Of a stretch of 64,000 bases of DNA, positions 26,401 through 37,400 are shown piece after piece. The notes under the pieces are model-generated. The model was not told where the DNA came from. It did no database searches and was given only the letters and a program-made list of their open reading frames with translations. Source of the stretch: Narthecium ossifragum (Eukaryota > Streptophyta > Magnoliopsida > Dioscoreales > Nartheciaceae); NCBI GenBank assembly GCA_963920575.1, contig OY986973.1, positions 930,001 through 994,000 on the forward strand, in the 5' to 3' direction. Within the stretch, counting starts at the first letter, position 1. Every line of letters starts with the position of its first letter. Made by a program: the position numbers and the translations under genes.

Positions 26401-28738
26401 TCCTCATTCGTGAAGTAACCTTGAGATGGTCTATAGTTTCTCAACTGTATTTGTTTAATACTGTGGAAGTATTATGTAATTAATCGCATGGCTCATAGAT
26501 TGCATCTTTTTCATTGTCAGGAACTACCAGCTGAAGCTGAACCTGAGCCTGTTCATTTGGGCATAGATTCGGAGGCCAGCAGCTCGGTTACAGAGAAAGA
26601 ACCTATCCCAGAGGAAGTACAAAAGCCATCGCTACTCTCTCCTTATACCATGTAAGCTGCTTTTTCTGGGATTGGAGTCCACTGTTTTAAACATCTTTGA
26701 AGAAAAAAAAGAAACAAGAAAACATGACGACATTACAGGTACGAGGATTTGAAGCCGCCAACCTCTCCCACTCCAACGCCGAGCACAACCCCTACAGCCA
26801 CCTCAGAAGAAAAGCCAGTAGACTCTTCTCAAGCTCAAGCTCCATTTCAGAGATCTCAGCCTCTATCTCCATATATGTCGTAAGGGTTTCATGCATTCTT
26901 ATGAGCCAAGTTCCTTAAAATGGAGGTTTTTGATATTTTGATCCAAAGTTTGTCCTTTTATCAGGTATGAAGATCTGAAACCACCTACTTCTCCTAGTCC
27001 AACTCCTAGTACCACTTCCAGTCTCATAGAAAAACCTGCAGATTCTGTGGCATCAGCAGAATCAAATGGAGGCAATGGCGACGAGCCAGTAAGCGATCAG
27101 TTCCATATGCAAGTGAAACTGAAACCTCTTTCGCCATTCACAATGTAAGCTCTTCAACCATGCTTGCTTTCTGAAACTTAAAATGGATCATTAGCTGAAC
27201 GTTTCTGAAAGTACCAAATCCTCGCCAACGAAATAAACTAAAGAAATCGGATAAAGGTCTTAAAAAAAGGTTTGAAAAACAAACAAGCAATATATTGATC
27301 AGATCAAGAGTCAACAGGAACTTGTTCAAATCAAGTTCCCATTAAGGGAAGAGTCAAACACGGATCAGCTAAGATAGGAGAAGCTGCCAGGAAAATGGAA
27401 TAGTTTTCCAAGAACTCCTTACACAACTTTTCCGGAAACTAAGAAAACTTGCATGAACAAGTCCTTATAAGATCAGCAGCATATCAACTCACTTTGAGCT
27501 ACGGGCACTAATAACTGTAGAAGCAAGGAAATGGTTGGCTTAGAAAGGATTCCTTGGAAGAGGATCAACTAAGAAAACATATCTTAGCAAGCCAACAAAA
27601 AGCTAAGCAGTCATAACCAGAACAATCAGCAGATAGTATCTTGCCAAGGTACTACTTTCATACACCAACAACACCAAGGCAGAGAAATAAAAATAGCTAT
27701 GTTAAAAAGGAGATATATGTGGTTCAGATTTTGAGTTCAGCTTGTATATATCTAAGGATCTAGATAGGACAGGCACATAGCACTAACAACTACATGCTAT
27801 GTGATGAACATTCCAGCACTTCAAACATATATGTGGACCCTTTAGAGAACCTTCAGAATTAACAAGTAATGGGAGAAGCAAAGCGGCAAATTAAAAAGCT
27901 AATGCAACATCTAAAAGATCAATGCAGGCAATTACGAGACCCTAATATTTAACGTGGAAAAACTTCTCAAATGAGAAGAAAAAAACCGCGAGTCCAATAG
28001 GACCATTAAACCATCCACTAATAGAAGAAGTTTACAGACTTACACGATTAAGACCGACGTCGACACATTCGACTCCCCTATCGACGCTGGACACGAACCG
28101 ACCGGTTCTTCAAGTACCTTCTTCTCTCACGGGATGGACCTTGGACACCCTCCAAGGTTCTCCGGACTAGACACGCCGGGTTGCCGATCTTCACATGCCG
28201 GCCATATGAACTCTTGGACACCTTCCAAGATTTTCCGGACTGATCACGCCGGATCACTGGCCTTCACACGCAGCAGTACAAATGAATGCTTCTAATTTAT
28301 TTTCATGACCTCCGCTCACCTTTTTCCTCTCTGCAAGTCTATTTTTTCTTTTTAATCCGCAGAACCACCTCGTGTTGGAATGACCCATCATATATATATC
28401 AAGAGCCTCATATAGTTTGCACCATCATCTCTGAATATCTCCAGCATCTTTCTCCATATGTACGATCTCATAGAGCCACATATGGACACAATCAATTCAT
28501 GCTTTATGAGAGTTTCCTTTCTAAAAACCCATTATAATCACCAGCACATCTTCTGCCTTTATTACCAATAGCTGCCATACTTATGATTTGATTACAAGAC
28601 ACATACTAAATTTGACACTTTGACACGAATTGCCAAAATATAAGACTCAATCTAAACCTAACAGTTTCTTTTTTGATGAATAGGTATGAAGATATGAAAC
28701 CTCCAACCTCTCCGATACCATCGCTGCCAAAGTATTAG
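23436..28738 (+). CDS. TIC62: Chloroplast TIC62, NAD(P)-binding FNR-tethering protein
   Basis: Thirteen exons: 23436-23625, 24013-24142, 24235-24307, 24394-24449, 24567-24745, 25216-25297, 25647-25719, 25829-25939, 26139-26270, 26521-26651, 26739-26879, 26965-27144 and 28684-28738, joining in frame to 510 residues. The N-terminus is Ser/Arg-rich and fits a plastid transit peptide. A Rossmann fold starts at GATGKVG (96-102), with ASEKEIFDVTGPYRIDY and VRPGGMERPTDAYKE as family landmarks. The C-terminal tail has three copies of a motif ending YEDLKPPTSP or YEDMKPPTSP (Tyr near 387, 434, 494); in TIC62 these bind ferredoxin-NADP reductase. The protein is associated with the Tic translocon and thylakoids. 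An upstream in-frame ATG at 23418 is possible. A solo LTR fills the last intron. Confidence 0.92.
27206..28663 (+). mobile_element. Solo LTR, copy 2 (about 1.46 kb), in the last TIC62 intron
   Basis: TGAAAGTACC ... CCTAACA with perfect 5-bp duplications gtttc at 27201-27205 and 28664-28668. No internal retroelement sequence. It is the longer form of the copy at 19861-20864. It lies 61 bp after the exon 12 donor and ends 20 bp before exon 13. Confidence 0.9.
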
Positions 28739-29360
28739 AATACCCAGTTTCTTCATCTTCAAAGTCAAAGGAAGCAGCTATGTAATTCTTGATACACGAA
28801 CAAAGTACACCCATGTAAGCATTCAGCATCCAGAGTTCAACAACACAAATAGGCATTAATTCAATGCTATCGATCAAATAATCAGCCCTTGAAGACGTTT
28901 CATTACAACTTCGTTGGTGCAATTTGAGCAGCGTGCACTTGACGAGAAACTTCTGATGTATGCTAATAGCGTATTATTGTTCAACAACCAAGAAATCATA
29001 AAACAACAAATCCAAAAAATCAAGTGCTGTAGATGTCCCTATTGAAGACGTACTCAGTAGTCTAAAATGAAACAGAGGAAGAGAACAAGGTCTGCACGCT
29101 CTCAGCAAAAAGAATAAAGTTTCAATTCAGCTTTGGAAGTGACAGTTCTGAATGCTCTACAAAGAACAAAGGGAAGAAAGCATGCCTCTGGTAATTCACA
29201 AGATGATTCATACAGGATGAGTTTGCCAACAAACTTTTGGAAACAACTTCTTAAAACTCTTACTGAATTTGTAATTTTAGACAAAAACATAAATTTCTGT
29301 CCCTTGATTCGTAGTCGGTCTGTATAACTCTAGAAAAGACCACCTATACTGTTTTCCTTC
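28739..29360. other. Convergent spacer
   Basis: 3' flanks of TIC62 (plus) and the small membrane protein gene (minus). No coding sequence recognised. Confidence 0.5.
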
Positions 29361-31035
29361 CTAATGTTTCTCCTCCTTGGGGATGTCCTTCTTTGGAATC
29401 TGTGCATCCAGCTCTTTTGGTGGAGCTTCCTTTACAGACCTGCAAGATTTATCATAAGTTGCACATTTGATACTAATGATTGACAAATATAGCTGACACA
29501 ATTACACCAATTGATCATACATGCAGTAGAATGCATAGCAAAAGCAATATGGCAGCTGGTGAAGGAAAGACACGCTCAAAGTCTAGAACCTATTTCTGGA
29601 TTCGAACAGTTGCATAGAGACTAGTAAGATTGTTTTGGAAAGTGTTGTCCTCCCTAATGAATTATATGACAGCCTAAATACAATCATGCTAAGAGGATGC
29701 GATGAAGTTTTATAAGCAAAACGATTCATGAAGTAGCTAACGTTTAATATGCACATAAACTGCTAGAGACCATTTACCTGATTCCCTTTTTTTACTTTGA
29801 TGTACCAGCACACCAGCAGCTTGTAAGTCTCGAAAGAATTATCTTGAGTTAAATGAATTCCTAGTTTGTCATAGCATTGTGATAAGGAATGTCACCACGT
29901 GCAGGGGATTTTCCCTCACTTGTCAGTATCAATAAATTAAGGAAAAAAGTCAAGTAGTCATTTTGGCAATGAACTTGATCCAATAATCGTGAAGTAACAA
30001 GCCTGTCAGTTGAGTGGAAAATGTTTTTGCTAACAGTTGAACGAAGTAGTCATTCGATAGCATTCAAGACATAATCAAGCAGCAATCAGCTGCTCGGTTA
30101 GATACATGATGACAATTAAGGATGAGTGAAGTAGTCAGCAGGAATGATCGATAAGCAACAAAAGATTTGTGCAGTACATAAAAACAATCAAAGGTTTCAT
30201 GAAACCCACGTGAAGCAACATGCAGTTAAACGGAAAACCCAATGCTAATTTTGCATGAACTCCCACAACAACTTGAAATACTTGCAAGCAAAAAGCTGCA
30301 CAGAGTTGTTGATGTGAAGTGAGCAATGACCATAACAAGAGCATAGATGTGTCTCTAGTGTTATTCACAGAGCCATCCTTAACTATGATAGCGTGTTACA
30401 GCCAAGCATCACATTACTAGGAAATCTTTCAATGATAAGTACGAAGATACTGAGGATAAATATTACCATAAACTCCAAACAATGACTTCTTTCGAGAGGT
30501 AAAATTCTTAGGATTCACACTTTCAATCTTGATAAAATCATGGATTCAGGGTTTAGATTAATTTTTGCTACTACTACCACGGATCCAAGCCAGAAAAATA
30601 AATTCACAAAAATTCATGCATGCAGATTGACACTTACATAGAACATATGGCATCCTATTGAGAATTTGCTTAAAGGTGTCAAAAGCAATCACAGCGAGAA
30701 AACTGAATCCTATACCAATACCCATCAAAATCGAATTCAGCTTTAGCCAATCTATGGATGATGCAAACAAAAATAAATCAATTTCACATTCAATCCAATT
30801 CACAAACCTAGCATAGCTCAAAATTCAAAGCTTAAACCAAAAGCAAAGTGGCATTCGGAGAAGAAGACGAGAGATGGGATTACTTGGAGGCGTGGGCGGA
30901 TTCCTCCTCGAGCCACTGACGGATATGGCGGACGTTGCGGCGGAAGATAGACGCGGACTGCCTCACGTCACTCCTGAATAGCAGCACGGCGGCGCCCACC
31001 GCCGCCGCCGTCAAGATAAAGTTCGTTAGTGCCAT
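29361..31035 (-). CDS. Small single-pass membrane protein of unknown function (76 aa)
   Basis: Two exons, 31035-30884 and 29439-29361, give a 76-residue protein. The junction (AA|G) uses a GTAATC donor and a TGCAG acceptor. Residues about 4-20 (TNFILTAAAVGAAVLLF) form one hydrophobic segment, followed by a basic stretch (RRNVRHIRQW) and a charged Lys/Glu-rich tail. I recall similar small plant proteins without assigned function; localisation cannot be read with certainty. The first exon is GC-rich. It shares a 271-bp upstream region with the divergent S9 gene. Confidence 0.7.
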
Positions 31036-31306
31036 GACGCCCTGTCGACTACACTCGATTTCTCTAACAAAACCCTAGTAAGGTCACAGACTCGATGGTT
31101 TAGAAGATGGATTTCCCCTGTCCACGGATCAGCTATGAGGAACAAAATAACGAACAGTAGATGATCAAATCCAAATTTGACACGTATAGAAATCGATAGG
31201 GGTATATCGGGAAATTTACTATCATCATCCTTCTGACCATCACTCCCCCGCTCAAATCCCATCTCCTTCTCTCTATCTTCACAGCCAGAAGACGTCCCCC
31301 AAAAAA
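31036..31306. promoter_or_regulatory. Shared divergent promoter region
   Basis: Only 271 bp separate the start codons of the minus-strand membrane protein gene and the plus-strand S9 gene, so both core promoters and 5' UTRs must lie here. No clear TATA box is visible for S9, in keeping with many housekeeping plastid-protein genes. Confidence 0.5.
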
Positions 31307-33085
31307 ATGACGATTTCCATGACGTCTCTCACCGCCTCCTTCTCCTCTCTCTGCTTCTCGTCCAACGTCTCCTCCGCTCGTCGAGTCGCGGTTCCTCGTG
31401 TCGCCGCCGTTTCCTTGAGACGAACCCATCCGCAGGCCGTGGCCACCGTCGCGGTGGCTGGAGGAGCGTTGGAGGCGGCTTCGGCGGTGGAGGAGGTGGA
31501 AGGGATTAGCCTGGAGAAGTTCGTGAAGTCTCGACTCCTAGGGGGTTTCGCCGCCCAGAGGATCATTGGAACGGGGCGGAGGAAGTGCGCCATCGCCCGC
31601 GTCGTCCTTCAAGAGGGATCCGGGAAGTTCATCATCAATTACCGCGACGCTAAGGTCTGGAATCAAATACTTTATCCCCTTTTTCTTGAGAGTTATATTT
31701 AGTTTAACTTGATGCTATTATTCGAAAAAATTCCAAAGATTGGAAAATTGAAATCCAGTAGCCATGGACTTTAGTTTGAGCTAATTATATACAAAATTTG
31801 CTTTGGATTGATATCTACTTTTGATGAATTTGTTTTTTTTTTTGGTGGGGGTGTTCATCATATTATGGAACAGCAGGTGCAAACCTTTGATGGCTCGGAT
31901 ACCTTTTGGATATATGGTATTTGTGGATTTGCGTGTGAGATGGAGCATGAAATGTTTTGCTTATTTGAATGTAAAGGATCAACAAAGCTGGTTACTATGT
32001 GCACTTGTCCACAGATTTTGCCGATGGCTCATGTCAAGATGTAGTTGTTCATACTGTTCGCTGGTCGCCTGTGCCGAGATTGTTTAGAATGCCGAGAGGT
32101 GTGAACCATTCAGTGGTTTGGGTTGATGTTATAGCTGTGATGTAGAATGCCGAGATTGTTTAGAATGCCGAGCGGTGTGAACCATTCAGGGGTTTGGGTT
32201 GATGTTATAGCTGTGATATAGGTACTTCATGTCGTTTTCTTTCTTTGCTAATGGAGATAAGATAGTGCCATCATGGTGGTGGATCTTGAAATTTAGTTGG
32301 AAGCAGAGAGAGGTGGGTTTAAGGGTTCTTAGAAGATTAGAAGATAGCATGGACTTGTACATAAGAATGCTCGCCTTTCCCCCGCAATTGAGATGAGTGA
32401 TTCAAGTACCACAAAGCTTATTTTTCATCTTGATGGAGATCATTCTTGAGAATTTATGATTCTATTCCCTGTGTTTCTTTTAGATCATGTCGAATTATCA
32501 GTTGCGAAATTTTTTATATTGAGTTAATATTATATCCTTATCATCCTTGACTTTCAGACGACTACTCTGAAGTAGAATGAAGCTCCGGAGAGAATGAAAT
32601 CTGACAGGACTGAGCTGACCAGTTATTTTCTTGACCAAAGAAACAACTGTGTTGCTTTGTCTATCGCTGGCCTATTTAAAAAGAATACTCCATTAAGTCA
32701 TTGGATGTTTCCAACGCTAAATATTTGATTGTTCCTATTGCTTAGATGGCTTTATACTATATTTTGATGGAGATGGTGATGTTTTTGCAACTAACAGGAG
32801 TACCTTCAAGGAAATCCTTTGTGGATACAGTACATCAAAACTCCCCTGCTGACTTTAGGATATGATAGCAGCTATGACGTCTTTGTGAAAGCTCATGGAG
32901 GCGGCCTCTCAGGTCAGGCTCAGGCAATTTCTCTTGGTATTGCACGTGCCTTGCTCAAGGTCAGTGAGAATCATCGGAGTCCTTTGAGGAAGGAAGGACT
33001 TCTGACGAGAGATTCGCGCGTTGTTGAAAGAAAGAAAGTTGGTCTCAAGAAAGCTCGGAAAAGACCTCAATTTTCGAAACGTTGA
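31307..33085 (+). CDS. RPS9: Chloroplast 30S ribosomal protein S9
   Basis: Two exons, 31307-31654 and 32798-33085, joined in phase 0, give 211 residues. The first 55-60 residues are rich in Ser, Ala and Arg with few acids, as expected for a plastid transit peptide. The mature part has the S9 signatures [39 protein letters not shown] and the basic C-terminal tail [12 protein letters not shown], which in S9 reaches the ribosomal P site. Nuclear-encoded component of the plastid small subunit. A second in-frame ATG (MTSLTASF) lies four codons downstream. Confidence 0.93.
32073..32220 (+). repeat. Two tandem 76-bp units in the S9 intron
   Basis: The word gccgagattgtttagaatgc starts at 32073 and again at 32149; the units match with few substitutions (gccgagaggtg against gccgagcggtg). 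Confidence 0.85.
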
Positions 33086-34474
33086 GGGGTGTGACTGTGT
33101 TGTTGTAAGCTGCTCAGAAAATTCTCTTTGGGGGTTAATTTTAGTGGCTTACTCTGGTTTTCCTCTTTTTTTCCTTGAGATTTGTGAGATGTAAGACCAC
33201 TTAATGGCTTAGTTAATGAAAGTGAACTATTTACTGTGGTTACTTTATGGATCAAATAGTCTGGATTAGGAGACTATTTATAAGGAAAGTCTGTTCTCTG
33301 TCTGCTTTCTTACAAACTAGTGGGCCCTGACCTGTCAGGTAATCCACTGCTCCCCTTCTCTTTCACCTAATCATTTGATAATCACATGATAATTAATTAA
33401 ATAAGGAGTGTTCATCTGTCAAGTAGTACGTTACATATGCATATGCGATCAAGTAACCATATGCTAGTTGTATGTCATATGACTCATGACCCACCTTACT
33501 TTATATAGTAAATATCATGTAAATAAAAGTTATGTGGTATGACATATGATGCTATTGTTCCACTAGGTTGGCCTCACCCACCCCTACTATCCCTAATCGT
33601 CCACTCCCACCGCCCCTGGCACGACCTCACTGTCACGTGTCCGTCTTTTTCATTATTTTTTTATGACTCAGTTGTCATGTGTGAAAAAATACATGAGTCA
33701 GGTTCATAAAATGTGATATTATATAATTGATTTAGCTTTTATAATTAAAACATTTATACATGGTTCTATATAGATTTTTCTACTATATACCTTGACCGCG
33801 CTCATCCTGTTCAAGTCATCTGATTGAGCTTGTTCAAGCCATCTGATTGAGCTTGTGGGTTGAGATTGAGATGCCTATTAGATTCTCATTCGATTGTCAT
33901 TGCTTAAACTCGGAAAAGGACTGGAAATTGTTTTACACTTGGTTTTTTCTTGTCAAGATGATGGTCTTCTATGATGTTTATACTAATATTTTCTAGTGTA
34001 GCAATACAAGTCTTTTTCCTTTTTCTAATTCGTTGTCGAACAGACGACTATATGGCTAGGATTCAATATATTCCTTTGAAGAGCTTTTATACTTTTCTCG
34101 GAATAAACAAATAAATGCTTTTTTTGAATAGATCGGCTGCGCATCAAGAGAATGACCAACCCTCTCCACAACGATATCTAACCCGCACACGTTTCCAGGA
34201 ACGGTGGATCATACGATCAGATGGAGATCGACTCTTAATGCCTTACCTGTCATCATCGAAACTAGGTGGAAATTCCGACTAATAATCGAATTGGTAACCT
34301 AGTATAATTAGCTTTAAAACTCCTCCCAGTCTCTCTCTCTCTTTGAGAGCCCTCTCCTTTTCCTGCTAGGACTCCGATCCCTCCTTTTCTAATCCCCAAT
34401 CCTCTCCCTTTAAAGCCCTCGCCTTTGGAAGAATTCGAAGCCAAACAGCTGCGTTCTAGATTGCCCTTGCCCTA
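33086..34474. other. Spacer between S9 and the RBR ligase gene
   Basis: The S9 3' UTR, then AT-rich sequence. 33815-33860 holds a 24-bp tandem repeat (ttcaagccatctgattgagc). 34300-34470 is CT-rich and probably the ligase 5' UTR. No other gene seen. Confidence 0.5.
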
Positions 34475-37400
34475 ATGGCGGACGAGGAGGAGTGCCTATC
34501 GGAGAGGGTGGGAGATGAGGGAGAGGAGGAGGAGGCGGAGGATTGCTACTATTTCGACATGGAGGATGATCTCGAGGAGACGGTGCTCGAGGTGCTCGAG
34601 GACGGCGGCGAGGAGGATTGCTGCTACTCGTCCTCCTCGGTACCGTTTTCTTGGACCACGTCGTCCTGTTTTCTTGTTTGCTTCTTCGGGGAGTTGTTTG
34701 TTGATGGGCCTTGTTCTTGTGGTATCTTGATGTTGGTATCGGAGAGTTTGGATTTACGGTGGTCCGTCGGGTTTATGACTACCTAGCTTGCGATTGGCTG
34801 GGTGATGTCAATTTTGGAGGATTTGAGTTCAACTTGATGTCGGTTTTATTGAGTTTGCGTCTTGATTCATGGCAATGTGCTGAAGCTTTCGCCCCTCTGC
34901 AATAAAATTGTTATCTTGCTAACCATATTTCTGTTTGGTTGGTCGTAAAAATATCCCGTTGTCCTTGAATAGCGCTAGTGTTGAACTCTGTCAAGCAATG
35001 CCTCTTCTATTCTTTGCATAATCTGATCCGTCTGATTTCCGTGTTTAACTGAATTTGACATCTTTTTCTTTCTGTGCCTAATTTTGCGAGGAAATTAGAT
35101 TATTGAAAAAGAAACTAGCACGAAATTTATCTTGTAGTTGTTCTTTACCAAAGGTTTTGTTTTTGTAATTTAAGGTTGTGAATGTCTTGATATTTATGTG
35201 AAATTTTGATGATTTTCTTGATTGAATTGTGCTTCTTATTTAGTTGCTGAAGAAGAATACTCATGATTCTAGCATGTCGTCCTTTCTTTCTTGCAATCAT
35301 TACTCTTCTTGCCATCTGACTCTGCTTATTGTTTTTCTATTGGTGTTATGTAGGTCATTACCAAAGAGTCCCTTTTGGCAGCACAGGTGATTTTATTCTC
35401 TTGATCTATAGTTTTTGAGATTTGTTAATTTGAAACAAGATGATCCCAAATACGAAGAGCTAATGATTTGATGCTTTATGCTGTTGCTAAATCTTCGAAT
35501 GTTGGTGATTTATGACTTTGTAGAAGGAAGATTTGCGCAAGGTGATGGATCTGCTGGTACTGACTGAGCAACATGCACGCACCCTGCTTATCCATTATAG
35601 ATGGGATGTGGAGAGGACCTTCGAGTTGCTTGAAGAGAAGGGGAAGGCAAAGTTATTCTCAGAGGCAGGAGTTACAGTTTCAGAGAATAAAGGCCTTGCT
35701 CTAGCCAGCCCTTCTTCCCCCGTTTTATGCAATGTCTGCTTTGAGGATGTTTCACCTAGTGTGACAACAACAATGGATTGCGGGCACTGCTACTGCAATG
35801 ATTGTAAGTTTTCTATGAACACAATATTAATCCTTTTAACTTTCAGAACATGAGAATTGCCAATGAGAAAGTTTTCATGATCATTTTCTAGTCACTATGT
35901 GCTTGAAATTCAAAATGTTATCCTGGTATCTAAATTGCTCTGGGTGCACTTTTTTATATGTTCAGTGTCTGTTGCATCCCAAATTTGATAATATTACTCC
36001 TGTTGATCAGGTTGGACAGAACATTTCATCGTGATGATAAAGGATGGGCAAAGTAGGCGCATTAAGTGTATGGCTCCAAACTGTTATGCTATATGTGACG
36101 AAGCAGTTGTCAGGAATCTAGTGAGTCAAAGGAATCCAGACATTGCAGATCGCTTTGAACGTTTTCTTCTGGAATCTTACATTGAGGACAATAATAAGGT
36201 TAAGTGGTGCCCCAGCATTCCACACTGTGGGAATGCAATTCGTGTTAAGGGTGACATTTATTGTGAGGTAGAATGCGCGTGCGGCCTACAATTTTGCTTC
36301 AATTGCTTATCTAAAGCACACTCACCTTGCTCATGTGTAATGTGGGAGCTCTGGTCGAAGAAGTGCCGGGATGAATCTGAGAATGTGAGCTGGATCACAG
36401 TTCACACAAAACCCTGCCCTAAATGTCACAAGTCTGTGGAAAAGAATGGTGGCTGCAATCTAGTTACTTGTGTATGCAAACAATCATTTTGGTGAGTAAC
36501 ATATATTTATCTCATCCCATGTTTGATTTCCTTAGGTTATTTTGATAATAATCTATTGTCTTGGATTTTCATGTTGACATTGATTATATAGGTAAGAACT
36601 TTCTGCCATCTGCTTAAGTACCTTTTCATTGTCTATTTCAAGTGAAAATGGCACTAGCGAACTATCTTCTACTCTAGTGCTCATTTGCTAAGCATTTCAT
36701 CTGGCTGCGTGATGCTTTGATGAAAGGATGAATAACTTTTTTTTTGGACTCTTTTGTTTATAGTTTGCACTATGAGATTTTGTAGAAACATATAATCAAC
36801 GATACCATGCAAGATTTCATGATTGTAGAAATAATAGGAAATCTATCCGAGAGATGCCGTCCTTTGTACATTTTGTAGGATTTGTATCAAGAAAACCATA
36901 CTTCCGTTATGCCTTCTGTTAGAATAGTGGAGCAGACATAAGTATATGCAAGAAATTAAGATAGCTAAATTGGAAAATTTTCGCTTCACTTTCACTATTG
37001 TTTGATGCGTCCTTGTCTTTTTCTTCTGGGCATGCCTTGTGCATTAACTAACTAGAATCTATTAGCACAGCCCATATACAGGGTACCTTCCTATCAATAG
37101 TATAAATCTTTTATCTATAGAATTTTGTAATCATGCTTCCATTTTACAAGCTTCTTGGAGATTCATAAATCAATGGTAATAAGTCTATTCAATATCTAAT
37201 CTTTCTTCTTTACAGGAATCTATAGTACTAGGTTCTATTGCTATGTTATCAGAGATAATTTTGATACTTCTGTCCCGTTATTATTCATGTCATTCTTATA
37301 GTAAGCCGTGTCCACGAGCCAGTCATTGCTTGGTTAACATGCATCAACCAGGATGTCATCTTCAATTTCTACATTCTAATTTATACTGATTTTGGTTTTT

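Noticed and set aside
27206..28663. Extra TIC62 exons within the last intron
   Set aside because: The whole stretch is explained by a solo LTR with a target duplication and by its second copy at 19861-20864.
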